Assembly (NCBI RefSeq): GCF_003481705.1
Contig: NZ_QULN01000001.1
Span: forward strand, 248,001 to 312,000
Source: Butyricicoccus sp. OM04-18BH
Lineage (GTDB): Bacteria; Bacillota; Clostridia; Oscillospirales; Butyricicoccaceae
DNA length: 64,000 nucleotides
Direction of reading: 5' to 3'
Positions 19,601 through 26,819 of this stretch are shown here, piece by piece. The translations under genes were made by a program, and so were the position numbers. The notes below the pieces were generated by a model, which did no database searches, had not been told where the DNA came from, and was given only the letters and a program-made list of their open reading frames with translations. Positions within the stretch are counted from its first letter, which is position 1, and the number at the start of each line of letters is the position of its first letter.

Positions 19601-20355
19601 TTGCAGATAAGTATCTAAAAACAAGCAAACGCCCCAGCATATCTGCTACAATTGATTCGGTAGCTCAAAAATTTGGTTTTGAATACTCGTATGGTGGACA
19701 ATATTTTTATTCATCTGAATATGGTTGGCAGCGGACATTTGGCTATATGGACCTTTTTGACAAGTATATGAATATTGTTCCGGGTATCAATATTAATTTC
19801 TTGTCCTGTATATTCCAATATAACAACAAAACATGGCGTGTGGAATGTTGGAAGGGCGAATACGGTCCTACTGCTGGCGGCGAAGTTGGTTTATATGTTT
19901 TGGATGGCACGATGTCGCTTAGTCAATATTTTCAAAAGATGCGATGCGATGGTGCAGTATTTACCGGAACAGAAGCATTTGATAGATTATTTTCTATGAT
20001 AAAAAATACTGAACCGTTATCTAAAAATGTTGCATGGTACCGAGCAGCGTATTCCAGTGAATACATTGGCATGAGCATTGCATTTAGAGAAGTGGTACAA
20101 AAGAAAAACGGCGGTGATTCGTATACTACCAATGCTTTTGCTTCTCGTTCTTCGTCGGGGCATTGGTGGCTAACAGTCTTCAAACTTAATTCTGCCAAGA
20201 AAGAAAATATTATTATGGATGTTACACTAACATTCCCCAATAGTACAATGCGTAGTGCTTACGATGAGAAACTTTATTGGAAAAGTAAGTATGGCGGATA
20301 TAAAATTATGAATCGTAAGTCGAATAACAAAGTGGAATCTTTTTCGTGGAGGTGA
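13648..20355 (+). CDS. Secreted Rhs/YD-repeat protein with SH3 and DUF4474-like C-terminal tip
   Basis: Product of 2235 residues; the RBS GGAGG precedes ATG 13648. It has a signal peptide (1-31) and an N-terminal domain. A DUF6531-like entry (VNMVTGAYNF, near 282) is followed by a long array of YD repeats (about 400-1800, motif TYTYD..GN) and the Rhs core end (FTGYTWDEVLDLYFAQNRFY...DHRFTQEDP, about 1865-1900). After NYSDWAGL, a variant of the usual DPxGL cleavage region, come a bacterial SH3 domain (about 1928-1993) and a domain resembling DUF4474 (about 2000-2190). The tip (from about 19380) is visibly AT-richer than the core, as expected for swappable Rhs tips. No wall anchor is seen. YD barrels encapsulate toxic tips; toxicity of this tip is inferred. 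Confidence 0.88.
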   Translation: MKKALVRRVVSLFLCFCMVIGFVPIIDAQAAEIKGGTFDPHTGYLELEFGYQLTQYVNINVYVRSPSDDGLKKEFVGSIVENYLLSGANDVKAWLPEDSPDTMVSPYTPATKTDGGLVKLSEDGIYQADKNFAGEDIEPVAMMKHTLIWDGSLNGIPIIGPNLDEDVFYLTVEIEPLGRPDKNVECTDSDDSHTHGQNYTWPQKQENGKKKFAVSTELLVDYRDYVVGEDGTAAFLMLKGSLSDEVRKKLYEQFVSGSLACNELTGFPELEGLVLDYQNLDPVNMVTGAYNFMYEDLKLEGIIPLTFLRVYNSRYNKGALGTGFTHSYDYSLINDRGIIRVTMPGGEEQIFLTLRGGGYDSLADSGFVLENEADGSYRMTHEDGAAFIFSNDGKSGKLQTVYNPDGTPVAQLTYNGDELTGIDGIAGSYTLAWSNGHISSVTDNAGRTVSYEHDGDFLTGVTNADGDTLHYTYDGNGYLNSATDFEGEVYIENEYDGIGRVVKQTFINADIPTVSTVSYDDDARVTTCVDANGLETRYYYDNHRNIQKIGTVIDGTEYTTNNTYDGDYRANSASDRLNGATAYEYDSSGNVTKVRYADNTTMTLTYTAGGDIASITDALGNTETYTYSGHSLTEFRDKNGHTTSYTYNALGLPITVTDALGNQTTYAYDDKGRQLSVTDAEGGVTSFEYDAVGRIVAEHTKVSDTATATTKHTYSKAGKLLKTVDALGGETSYEYNANGFTTSTKDALCGTVTTEYGTNGEPLKRTDANGNETTYEYDKDTAQLVSVTDAEGNETRYTYNDRGLLIQTTDAEGNATTYEYDALDRVAKTIDALDGETIYAYDSMGRTVSETDAEGNKKTYTYDALGRTKTETDGAGNKTTYTYDPVGNLLVTTDANGNETKTEYNAINAAVKQIDGEGNETTYTYDKVGRLLTETDALGGVTAYTYDLAGNQLSVTDPEGNVTKYIYDLLGRAVEQINADGSKTRTVYDALGRTTESYDELGGKTATTYDANGNQLTVTDPKGNKTSYQYNRKDQITVITYADGGETHYTYNALGNVSEVTDQNGNATKYTYDALGRTHTETNAVGVVTEYGYDKVGNTVSVTKDGTVIAKSEYDGAYRVIKTIDGLGNAGTKQYDGVGNVLVSTDREGNATQYTYDKNYNLLKTTDAEGGVSSSAYDALGRVVSATDENGNATTYTYDKNGNVLTETDALSGVVTNTYDTRGRVAATTDKLGATTTYTYDAAGNLRKETDANNAYAVYQYDANNNLIQYTNRNNEWVKYAYDCMNRHVKETNQLNHATEYEYDLAGNQTAVIDGNKNKTIYTYDGLNRLVSKTNAEGGMFEYRYDSFGNTAGTTMYGGGDEKAATTYAYDAAGNLLTETSPLGSVTTYTHDKEGNVLTQVDENGKQTAYTYDKLYRMVSRKDADGTATFAYDKAGNMTSAKDGNGTVAFAFDALSRTTAVTNEDGTTTAYTYDAASNRLSITYPDGKAVTTAYDSLGNVKSQTDHDGTGITYTRDAEGRTIKEGHSDGSTTEYDYNAAGLLTLQKEVTKSNSTRRQTAYTYDDAGNIVSENRSGVDIDKKDELVRYYYDKANQLIRTNIEGKNTKYSYDLAGNLLSDGTNTYTYDLQNRLVSKTGKDGTTTYTYDAAGNLIKKAAPDGTTEYTYTAQNKLKTGKTEDGQSSTYTYNALNVRIKNVQVRDNKNAAHANSDLKDGSHGTDYLDFLKDGRFFWQRTWETEVGTTFQSNFETVTKNYVVDYLSIANRDILVTEDGSFTQRYVYDEDGTRISAEYGYAAGTKRGEGGENLQSDFAANDVRKVWYRTSHLGSTLFAVDETGKVISHTIYDPWGNPLTKTYTDTNFSGIDNANNFTGYTWDEVLDLYFAQNRFYDPADHRFTQEDPIKDGENWYGYCGNNVVNYSDWAGLASSNTRYVATDNVYMRSGAGTSYNVLATLQYNTAVTYLNEKKNNNNYNWAKVQYEGKTGWIADKYLKTSKRPSISATIDSVAQKFGFEYSYGGQYFYSSEYGWQRTFGYMDLFDKYMNIVPGININFLSCIFQYNNKTWRVECWKGEYGPTAGGEVGLYVLDGTMSLSQYFQKMRCDGAVFTGTEAFDRLFSMIKNTEPLSKNVAWYRAAYSSEYIGMSIAFREVVQKKNGGDSYTTNAFASRSSSGHWWLTVFKLNSAKKENIIMDVTLTFPNSTMRSAYDEKLYWKSKYGGYKIMNRKSNNKVESFSWR

Positions 20356-20363
20356 ATTTATTC

Positions 20364-21077
20364 TTGAAGAAGGTGCTTTTATTGCTGTTATCTACTTTAG
20401 TAGGAATATTATCGGGATGTTCTGCCGGTAAACTATCGGTTCCTTCGGGAATATTGGCAACTGACCAAACCGTGGCCGATGAGTATATGACGGATAATTC
20501 CTTCTTGACTGCAAGATATGGTTCAGATTACACAGTCACATTTGTTGGCGGAAGCGGTGAGGGTGAAGTCAATCAATCAGGTAAATCAGGTATTATGTCG
20601 TTTCAATACATGATAAATGATACGGATTTATATGATGTAGAGGTTGTCAAAGAAAAACATGACGCATGGAAAGTGAAAGGTTTACTTTTAGAATCCACAA
20701 CTTATTCGTGCGATGAATTAAGTTTTTCGTTCTCTCTGTGTTCAACAGAAAACTATTATGAAGCTAATGGAAACCTCAACATAAATGATACTTCTATACC
20801 CGTAATAGTGAGTGTTAATTGTAGCCTTATGACAGTTGAAAATGCTGAATTACGGCAACAATATGAAAAGGCATGGGAACAATTTTCTGTTACTGATGTA
20901 GAGAATATGAGTTCGGCAGAGCGTCAACAATGGGATGATCGTGAAAAGGCTTGCACGATGTTTACCTGTTCGGTTGAACCACAATTTGATTCGTTTACAG
21001 CCGTCATAAATTCTGATTATGCAGACTTTTTTGATAATACCGTAAACACATTACATTTTCACGAAATTGAACCATAA
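20364..21077 (+). CDS. Small lipoprotein downstream of Rhs, candidate immunity or partner protein
   Basis: The start chosen is TTG 20364 with GGAGG at 20348-20352; a GTG at 20346 is in frame but overlaps the RBS. The 237-residue product has a lipoprotein signal (KKVLLLLLSTLVGILSGC), so it would be anchored outside the membrane. The rest is a soluble acidic domain of no recognised family. It begins 8 bases after the Rhs stop and shares the AT-rich composition of the Rhs tip. Linked acquisition of a toxin tip and its immunity gene would give this pattern. The immunity role is inferred from position only. Confidence 0.6.
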   Translation: MKKVLLLLLSTLVGILSGCSAGKLSVPSGILATDQTVADEYMTDNSFLTARYGSDYTVTFVGGSGEGEVNQSGKSGIMSFQYMINDTDLYDVEVVKEKHDAWKVKGLLLESTTYSCDELSFSFSLCSTENYYEANGNLNINDTSIPVIVSVNCSLMTVENAELRQQYEKAWEQFSVTDVENMSSAERQQWDDREKACTMFTCSVEPQFDSFTAVINSDYADFFDNTVNTLHFHEIEP

Positions 21078-21096
21078 TATTCGACTTTTTAAGCAA

Positions 21097-21134
21097 ACAG
21101 CCACCGGAGAATTTTCTCCGGTGGCTGTTCTTTT
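21097..21134 (+). terminator. Terminator of the LRR-Rhs-lipoprotein operon
   Basis: The perfect arms ACAGCCACCGGAGAA and TTCTCCGGTGGCTGT are followed by TCTTTT, 19 bases after the lipoprotein stop codon. Confidence 0.9.
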
Positions 21135-21273
21135 ACTCCAATCCGCTCGTCACCTGCGCGACAATCTTCCTATGCTTTTCGTTCAGAACCGTGCCGTCCA
21201 AAAGCTGCTGCACGAAATCCCGACCTTTCATTTTCTCAATCTCCTGCAGCATTTTGATGGACTTTGCGCTTGC
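21133..21273 (-). pseudogene. C-terminal gene remnant, family unknown
   Basis: A minus-strand frame reads ...ASAKSIKMLQEIEKMKGRDF followed by VQQLLDGTVLNEKHRKIVAQ and ends at 21133-21135. The charged helical residues and codon choice look protein-like, but only 46 residues remain before the frame becomes non-coding. It is probably the tail of a gene destroyed when the surface operon arrived. Confidence 0.35.
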
Positions 21274-21287
21274 TATCAAAGAACTAT

Positions 21288-21319
21288 AAAAAACTCAGCC
21301 AATGCAAGCATTGGCTGAG
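21288..21319 (-). terminator. Terminator of the PT-linker stalk-domain gene
   Basis: CTCAGCCAATGC and GCATTGGCTGAG form a perfect 12-bp stem. Read on the minus strand it is followed by TTTTTTATAG, just after the gene ending at 21335. Confidence 0.88.
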
Positions 21320-21334
21320 TAGGTGTTTGTTTTT

Positions 21335-22486
21335 TCAATTATCCCAAGACACCGGCATTAAGGTCATTTCCATGGCAGTGGGATTTTCGGAACGGAAGTC
21401 TGATTTAGAGAAGTCCACTGGATCGATCTGGTATTCCTGCCCGTTGATCAGTGCATGGGAATTGTCTCTCTCGATAAACGTACCAAGCACTCGGAATACT
21501 CCCGTTTCTCCAGAAAGGGCTCGTTCGTATGTGCTCTTGGGCATTTTTATCGTAATCTCGCCTTCAGGCTTGGAAACATAATAAGTCATTGCACATACTC
21601 TCGTTTCCTTATTCAGGCGTTCGTCTTTGACCAGAATCTGAATGGGATATCCTGCAAGCACGGACTTTTGATCGGTTTGAGAGCAGTAGGTATAGTAACT
21701 TACTGTCTTGGTCACGATTTCCTCACCGCAGGTGTCCAGCAGGTTCTGATAGTCTGCACTATACTTTCCGTAAGACGGGTAGTAAATATAATGGGGGTTA
21801 TAAGCTGACTGAACGACGCTCTTAATTCCCTCATCACCTGCCGCACGATAATCAATATCACTGGGGCCGATTTTATCGCTGGTGGAGGGCGTTGTCGGCG
21901 TCGTGGGTTTCGTAGGCGCCGTGGGTTCCGTAGGCGTTACGGGATTTGTCGGCTCAGTCGGTGTCGTGGGTTTCGTGGTATTACCCGCGTTATCCTCTTC
22001 ACCGTAACCTACAGTCGTCAGAATATCGACTCGATTGGTTGCGAGATCGAACTTGACGCCGATGTTCATATCCTTACAAAGATCACGCAGCTTGTAATAG
22101 TTGTTATCGGAGATGTTGTATCCTGTGTAATCAGCCTTATTTCCATCCTTAAATACGGATGCCTTCGATTCCTTGGCAGTTTTCACTGCGCTAGAAGGAA
22201 GCGCCATTTCGCCGCCAACAACGGTGTATGCCTTGTTGGTCGTGAGATCGATCCGCTTATTCGTCTCATTCCAAGACACTTCAAACTGTTTTGTGCTTCC
22301 GTTGACCATCGCCGCAACATCCCTGAGTTTGAAGTAATTGTTATTGTTAATCATGTAAGCGGCGCCGTTAACCTTTGTGCCGTCTACATAGATTGTATTC
22401 TTGGTCGGGGTTGCGTTCACCGCGCCAGCACTCGTGAGAAGCGCAGCGCTAACAACGCCAATCATAAACATAGTGCGTTTGTTCAT
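21335..22486 (-). CDS. Secreted stalk-domain protein with Pro-Thr linker
   Basis: 383 residues; AAAGGA precedes the ATG. It has a signal peptide (1-25), then two copies of a copper-amine-oxidase-N-like stalk domain (about 28-85 and 90-155: IYVDGTKVNGAAYMINNNNY and VFKDGNKADYTGYNISDNNY, each followed by KLRDV/KLRDL). A Pro-Thr-Glu linker (about 170-205) leads to a C-terminal domain of unknown type. Stalk domains are non-enzymatic extracellular modules in Firmicutes. No anchor is visible, so it may be released or held by its stalk domains. The next minus-strand gene carries related domains. Confidence 0.75.
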   Translation of the reverse strand: MNKRTMFMIGVVSAALLTSAGAVNATPTKNTIYVDGTKVNGAAYMINNNNYFKLRDVAAMVNGSTKQFEVSWNETNKRIDLTTNKAYTVVGGEMALPSSAVKTAKESKASVFKDGNKADYTGYNISDNNYYKLRDLCKDMNIGVKFDLATNRVDILTTVGYGEEDNAGNTTKPTTPTEPTNPVTPTEPTAPTKPTTPTTPSTSDKIGPSDIDYRAAGDEGIKSVVQSAYNPHYIYYPSYGKYSADYQNLLDTCGEEIVTKTVSYYTYCSQTDQKSVLAGYPIQILVKDERLNKETRVCAMTYYVSKPEGEITIKMPKSTYERALSGETGVFRVLGTFIERDNSHALINGQEYQIDPVDFSKSDFRSENPTAMEMTLMPVSWDN

Positions 22487-22574
22487 ATTCTTTGGTCCTT
22501 TCTTTTCACGAATGAATCATCTTCGACTCCCTCAAGCTCCAATGATCCATATAAGGTGGGTTTGCTGTAATTAC

Positions 22575-23861
22575 CTATACGTCCTTGTGACTGCCGATGT
22601 ATACGCTGTAGCTCGCGCCATCCCACGCAACAGCCTGATCGAGTGCATTTGCCACGGCACGAACCGGCAGATAGGTCGTGCCCTTGTAAAGCAGCACGTC
22701 AACCGTCTTGCCGTTGACGTCGGTCGGAACAATCAGCTTGTCGTTCACATAGACCTTAATCCCTGTTTCAACAGCCAGCTTTTCCATTCGACGTTTCGCA
22801 TTGTACTCGCCCGAGGCCTTGCCGCCCAGAATGGACGACTGCGAGTTGGCGATGGCTTTCAGCTTGGAAAGTGCGATTTCCGGTGCGGGAGCCAGTTTGT
22901 CGAGGGTATTATTCTGATGTCCATCCGTATTATAGCTGCTAAAGGTCACCTGATATTCCTTTGCAGAGTAATGCAGTTTGTCGAATTCTTTCCAATCGTT
23001 TTCTGTATCAATTACTTCATTAGTAAACAAATCTGTATCCCATACTCTTACTGACTCATAATCCCAATCTTCATAGTGCCAGATGCCTTTCGTCTGCCAC
23101 TGACCATTCACTACAGTCTCTATCCGCTCTGTTGAATATGCTTTATTATTTCCTGCCAAATCACCATTGCTCATCCATACTAAATAATACTTTCCATTCT
23201 GAGAAGCTATATGCAGCATTCGCGGGAAATTACGAGAATCATTCTGTGTAAAGATAAACGGTACTTCATCTTCTACCAGCTTTACCGCAGAAGACCCATT
23301 CCATGCGTAAACCATATACTTACTGGACGCATTTGTACCATGTTTATCCCACTGGTCAGCCGGAATCTTGTCCTTCGTATTGCAAACGCAAAGCAGTTCT
23401 TCGTTTCCGTCGCCATCGAAATCAATCAGCATAGCCGTCACCAGACCGCTGACGATACTGCCGCTGGCAGCGCGCTTGCCGTACTTGCTCTGCAGCTGCT
23501 CGATCACTGAAACATACGCTTTGGCACGGTTTACCGCATTCTGATCCACCTTATGCTCACCGAGATACGCACTGGACGTCGTTCCATCCCATGCGATCGG
23601 CACATTGAGCGCCGCAGATACCGCTCGAATCGGCAGATAAGTCGTACCATTATACAGCATTGGCTCTACCGGATTGCCGTTTGCGTCACCCGGATTGAGC
23701 TTCTGGTCATCCACATAAACCGTAACACCACGCTCTACGGTAATGTTCTTCTGCGTCAGCGCAGACGCAAACGGCATACTCATCACCAGTGCTGCACCCA
23801 GCAGACCAGCGGTCAGCCGCTTGCCGAATATTTTCATCGTTTGATTTTCATGCTCGTTCAT
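22575..23861 (-). CDS. Secreted protein with stalk domains at both ends
   Basis: 428 residues; AGGGGAG precedes ATG 23861. The signal peptide is followed by a stalk domain (about 34-85: ITVERGVTVYVDDQKLNPGD...GTTYLPIRAVSAAL). A central region includes DFDGDGNEELLCV, a calcium-loop or VCBS-like segment. A second stalk domain lies at the extreme C-terminus (about 365-425: GIKVYVNDKLIVPTDVNGK...GTTYLPVRAVANAL). The ends are obvious copies of one another. It is extracellular. It lies 88 bases upstream of the other stalk protein on the same strand. Confidence 0.75.
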   Translation of the reverse strand: MNEHENQTMKIFGKRLTAGLLGAALVMSMPFASALTQKNITVERGVTVYVDDQKLNPGDANGNPVEPMLYNGTTYLPIRAVSAALNVPIAWDGTTSSAYLGEHKVDQNAVNRAKAYVSVIEQLQSKYGKRAASGSIVSGLVTAMLIDFDGDGNEELLCVCNTKDKIPADQWDKHGTNASSKYMVYAWNGSSAVKLVEDEVPFIFTQNDSRNFPRMLHIASQNGKYYLVWMSNGDLAGNNKAYSTERIETVVNGQWQTKGIWHYEDWDYESVRVWDTDLFTNEVIDTENDWKEFDKLHYSAKEYQVTFSSYNTDGHQNNTLDKLAPAPEIALSKLKAIANSQSSILGGKASGEYNAKRRMEKLAVETGIKVYVNDKLIVPTDVNGKTVDVLLYKGTTYLPVRAVANALDQAVAWDGASYSVYIGSHKDV

Positions 23862-24016
23862 ACTTTTTCTCCCCTTTTATATTTTGAATGCTAATGGAAA
23901 CCATGATAACCTGATTATACCACAGTTTCCGACTATTTACTATTCTCATTGCATTCAATACATGGATAGGATATAATGAATTTACATTGACACGAAACAA
24001 GATAAGGGGTATGAAA

Positions 24017-24082
24017 ATGAAAAAAAGACTTATTGATGAATCAGCTGTTTTAAGGTCTTTAATAACCTGCTTTTTTTCCTGA
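24017..24082 (+). other. Short orphan reading frame in an AT-rich gap
   Basis: In the 320-base gap before the transporter a TATAAT (near 23973) and AAGGGG precede ATG 24017, which encodes MKKRLIDESAVLRSLITCFFS and stops. The first residues resemble the start of PyrR-type regulators (DE-A-hydrophobic-R-L), so it may be a truncated remnant, but the match is short. The opposite strand carries an equally short frame (MWQKKESKLELAASMIRQ). The gap has no other identifiable content. Confidence 0.2.
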
Positions 24083-24182
24083 AATTCAGGCATAACCTGC
24101 CGGATCATGGAGGCTGCCAGTTCCAGTTTAGATTCTTTTTTCTGCCACATACGATAGCCAGGAGGACCGGAAAGGAAATATT

Positions 24183-25331
24183 ATGTTACAAAAATTATAT
24201 GTTTTTTTCAGGAAAGAAACCGTTTTGTCAATTGCAGTGATCCTGGCGCTTCTTTCTATGTTCTGGGTCAGACCGGATAAGGCTTATTTTACTTATATCG
24301 ATTTCAGGACTCTCTGGCTCCTCTTCTGCTTGATGGCAATTGTAGCTGGTTTGAAGGCTGTTGGTGTTTTTGATATACTTGCCAAAAAATTGCTGATGGG
24401 AACATCGGGAACTGTGGGTGTGATCAGGCTGTTGGTACTCTTATGTTTCTTCCTGTCAATGGTGATCACCAATGATGTGGCATTGATTACTTTTGTTCCT
24501 CTTGCACTGATCATTGTGCATAAAATGCCAAAGGAACTGGGCAATTACTGGCTTCTTAAAATAGTAGCCATGCAGACAATCGCTGCTAATCTCGGAAGCA
24601 TGCTCACACCAATCGGAAATCCGCAGAACCTTTATCTATATGCCAGAGCAGGGATGTCCGCGGCAGAATTAATAACCCTGATGCTTCCCTATTCCGCCAC
24701 AGCACTTATCCTTCTTCTGATATGGATACAGGCAGCCGCTGCCAAAGCACCTCACGTATGCGGTTCCGAAAAAGATAAAACTCTTTTGGGATTCTCTGAC
24801 AGAAAAGAACTTAACATGGAATACCTGGCCGCTTACCTGATCTTATTTACAATCTGCCTGCTCACTGTTGCACGTATCATTCCATACCAGATTCCTCTTG
24901 TAGTGGTTCTTATATATATGCTGCTAAGAAACAGGGAAAATATAAGCAGGGTGGATTACTCCCTGCTTGCCACCTTTATCGCATTATTTATTTTTATCGG
25001 CAACCTTGGAAGGATTCCGCAATTCAGCAGTTTTCTGGAAAGAATCATGGCAGGAAGGGAAACACTTACTGCTGTTCTTGCCAGTCAGATTATGAGCAAT
25101 GTTCCCGCTGCGCTTCTTTTATCCGGCTTTACAGATAATTACCGGGCTTTAATTGTCGGAACCAATATTGGAGGTCTCGGCACTCTGATTGCATCCATGG
25201 CAAGCCTGATAAGTTTCAAATATATTGCAAAAGAAAACAGGAATCTGAGAGGGAGGTATTTGGGAATATTCACAGCCTCCAATATTATATTCATGATATT
25301 CATGTTAATATTGTATTTTTTTCTTAGATAA
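24183..25331 (+). CDS. Membrane ion transporter of the ArsB/NhaD-SLC13 (ion transporter) superfamily
   Basis: 382 residues with about ten hydrophobic segments; AAAGGAAA precedes the ATG. The motif NDVALITFVPLAL near residue 98 and NLGSMLTPIGNPQNLYLY near residue 140 are the paired hairpin motifs of the ion-transporter superfamily that includes citrate, arsenite and Na+/H+ carriers. The substrate is not readable. The gene is more AT-rich than its neighbours and stands alone between unrelated genes, suggesting transfer from another Firmicute. Confidence 0.75.
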   Translation: MLQKLYVFFRKETVLSIAVILALLSMFWVRPDKAYFTYIDFRTLWLLFCLMAIVAGLKAVGVFDILAKKLLMGTSGTVGVIRLLVLLCFFLSMVITNDVALITFVPLALIIVHKMPKELGNYWLLKIVAMQTIAANLGSMLTPIGNPQNLYLYARAGMSAAELITLMLPYSATALILLLIWIQAAAAKAPHVCGSEKDKTLLGFSDRKELNMEYLAAYLILFTICLLTVARIIPYQIPLVVVLIYMLLRNRENISRVDYSLLATFIALFIFIGNLGRIPQFSSFLERIMAGRETLTAVLASQIMSNVPAALLLSGFTDNYRALIVGTNIGGLGTLIASMASLISFKYIAKENRNLRGRYLGIFTASNIIFMIFMLILYFFLR

Positions 25332-25381
25332 AGGTTTTCCCGGAATTACGAAAGTTATAGCAATTCTTTCTTCGCAAAAAA

Positions 25382-25425
25382 TTCTCCGCGGCACTCTCCC
25401 ATCCTGGAAGAAAAGCCGCGGAGAA
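25382..25425 (-). terminator. Terminator for the minus-strand regulator genes
   Basis: TTCTCCGCGGC and GCCGCGGAGAA form a perfect 11-bp stem. On the minus strand it is followed by TTTTTT, downstream of the HTH gene at 25609. It may also act weakly on the transporter transcript. Confidence 0.75.
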
Positions 25426-25608
25426 ATAAATATATTTTCGGTGCCAATACAAAGATCATTAATCTTTACACCACTTTGCTTTTTCCAATGAAAAGATCGG
25501 AGATTACTATACAGAAAAGCGACAGGCAATGGTATCCAGTATTTTTCTTGGCGAGGATAGATTAGATGGTTACGAAAGTGGAGATAGAAGCTCATGCGTA
25601 TAGCGAAT

Positions 25609-25815
25609 TTATTTGGGTAAGGTTTCTGCAAAAAAATCACTAAGCGATATATCCAGTGCCTCGCAGATACGCTCTATGGTATCCACACTTAGCTGATTAC
25701 CGCGTTTCTTAGCAGTGCGGATTGTGGCTTCGGACAAATCACATATTTTAGAGAGCTGACAAAGGGTAAGTCCGCGTTCGTCAGCAAGTTCCTGCACACG
25801 GCTAATAGTATTCAA
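25609..25815 (-). CDS. Small Cro/CI-type HTH regulator
   Basis: 68 residues from a TTG at 25815 with GGAGG 8 bases upstream. Nearly the whole protein is one HTH_3 domain: VQELADERGLTLCQLSKICD, then SEATIRTAKKRG, SVDTIERICEALDISLSDFF. It lies 31 bases downstream of the S24 repressor on the same strand and probably shares its mRNA. Such small regulators are typical of mobile-element control regions. Confidence 0.85.
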   Translation of the reverse strand: MNTISRVQELADERGLTLCQLSKICDLSEATIRTAKKRGNQLSVDTIERICEALDISLSDFFAETLPK

Positions 25816-25846
25816 GTCAAGGACCTCCTCTGAGGTTAATTGGAAA

Positions 25847-26668
25847 TTAGTTCAGTACACGGCCTACAATAGAAAATCTAACTAATGGAGATACGAGCTT
25901 CGGCTCGTATTTTTTATTGTACGAAATCAGAACAGACTGCATATGGAGTGTGCCGTCACTGTCAGTAAAATCGTAACGTTCGGCTTCACAAGGTTCCTGC
26001 TCATCATACATCTTGATGTAGCCGTCGCCGTCATACATAAAGATGCCGACCTCGCCTGGGGACAGTTCACTGCATTCCTGAATCCATGCGATTTGACCAT
26101 CGTGATAAACCGGCTCCATACTATCGCCGCAGACACGAACACCAAAATCAGCACGATCAGGAACTGCACTCTTTGGGAAAGAGATAGTTTCAAAATTCCC
26201 TTCATCGAGGAATGTACCGGTACCAGCCGAAACGGAAAGAGTGCTGATCGGCATATCAATGCATTCCTCTTCATAGGAGTGCTTGGCAACGACTCTGTAT
26301 TTTCCGGTAGCTATCAAATCGTCACGATACTCGCGCAGCTTTCGCAATCCTTCTGGGTTCAGCTGTGCGGCAGCGCGCGTGAAGAAGGAGATATTTTCGT
26401 CTATGCCTAGAGCCTGCATAACGGCAATAAACTGATAGATGTTCGGAACAGAAGCTCCGGTTTCCCATTTGCTGATAGAAGCGTTGGTTATAGATATACC
26501 ATAGATTTCAAGCAGTATACGCAGATCGGTCAGACTCATTTTATTTGCAGCACGGAAATCTGCAATTTTTTTACCGATGATATTATCTTCCCTTTCAGAA
26601 ACAGCATTATAGCCGGTATTGAAATCTTTGAAGTTGATAATCTTGCTGGAACGGTTAGCCTTTTTCAT
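25847..26668 (-). CDS. LexA/CI-like repressor with HTH and S24 peptidase domains
   Basis: 273 residues; GGGAGG precedes the ATG. An N-terminal HTH (about 30-85, with ASISKWETGASVPN) is followed by an S24 autopeptidase. SAGTGTF contains the Ala-Gly that is cleaved in this family, VCGDSMEP carries the catalytic Ser, and DGDGYIKMY carries the Lys. RecA-stimulated self-cleavage would relieve repression after DNA damage. It is divergent from a Y-family polymerase gene, with promoters for both in the 151-base gap, so it very likely represses that gene and itself. Confidence 0.88.
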   Translation of the reverse strand: MKKANRSSKIINFKDFNTGYNAVSEREDNIIGKKIADFRAANKMSLTDLRILLEIYGISITNASISKWETGASVPNIYQFIAVMQALGIDENISFFTRAAAQLNPEGLRKLREYRDDLIATGKYRVVAKHSYEEECIDMPISTLSVSAGTGTFLDEGNFETISFPKSAVPDRADFGVRVCGDSMEPVYHDGQIAWIQECSELSPGEVGIFMYDGDGYIKMYDEQEPCEAERYDFTDSDGTLHMQSVLISYNKKYEPKLVSPLVRFSIVGRVLN

Positions 26669-26699
26669 GGTCTGTTCCTCCCTCTGTGTTTATGCTTAT

Positions 26700-26728
26700 A
26701 TTATATAAGTCGGAAAGAGCAGTGTCAA
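26700..26728 (-). promoter_or_regulatory. Promoter of the S24 repressor gene
   Basis: On the minus strand TTGACA (26728-26723) and TATAAT (26705-26700) are perfect hexamers with a 17-base spacer, about 31 bases upstream of the start codon. Confidence 0.8.
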
Positions 26729-26757
26729 GAAAGAATTGAATAAAACGATACAAATGC

Positions 26758-26791
26758 ACGATTGACATATCGCATAACGAAATGATATGCT
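26758..26791 (+). promoter_or_regulatory. Promoter and likely operator of the Y-family polymerase operon
   Basis: TTGACA (26762-26767) and TATGCT (26786-26791) are spaced 18 bases apart. The arms CATATC (26766-26771) and GATATG (26784-26789) form an inverted repeat covering the spacer and the -10 box, a plausible repressor site. The 12 bases ACGATTGACATA (26758-26769) recur exactly at 31594-31605. Confidence 0.65.
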
Positions 26792-26819
26792 TAAAGCACA
26801 GAAAGCGAGGTGAGTGGCA

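Noticed and set aside
21880..21990. A short tandem repeat array as a CRISPR or VNTR
   Set aside because: It encodes the Pro-Thr linker of the stalk-domain protein and has no spacers.
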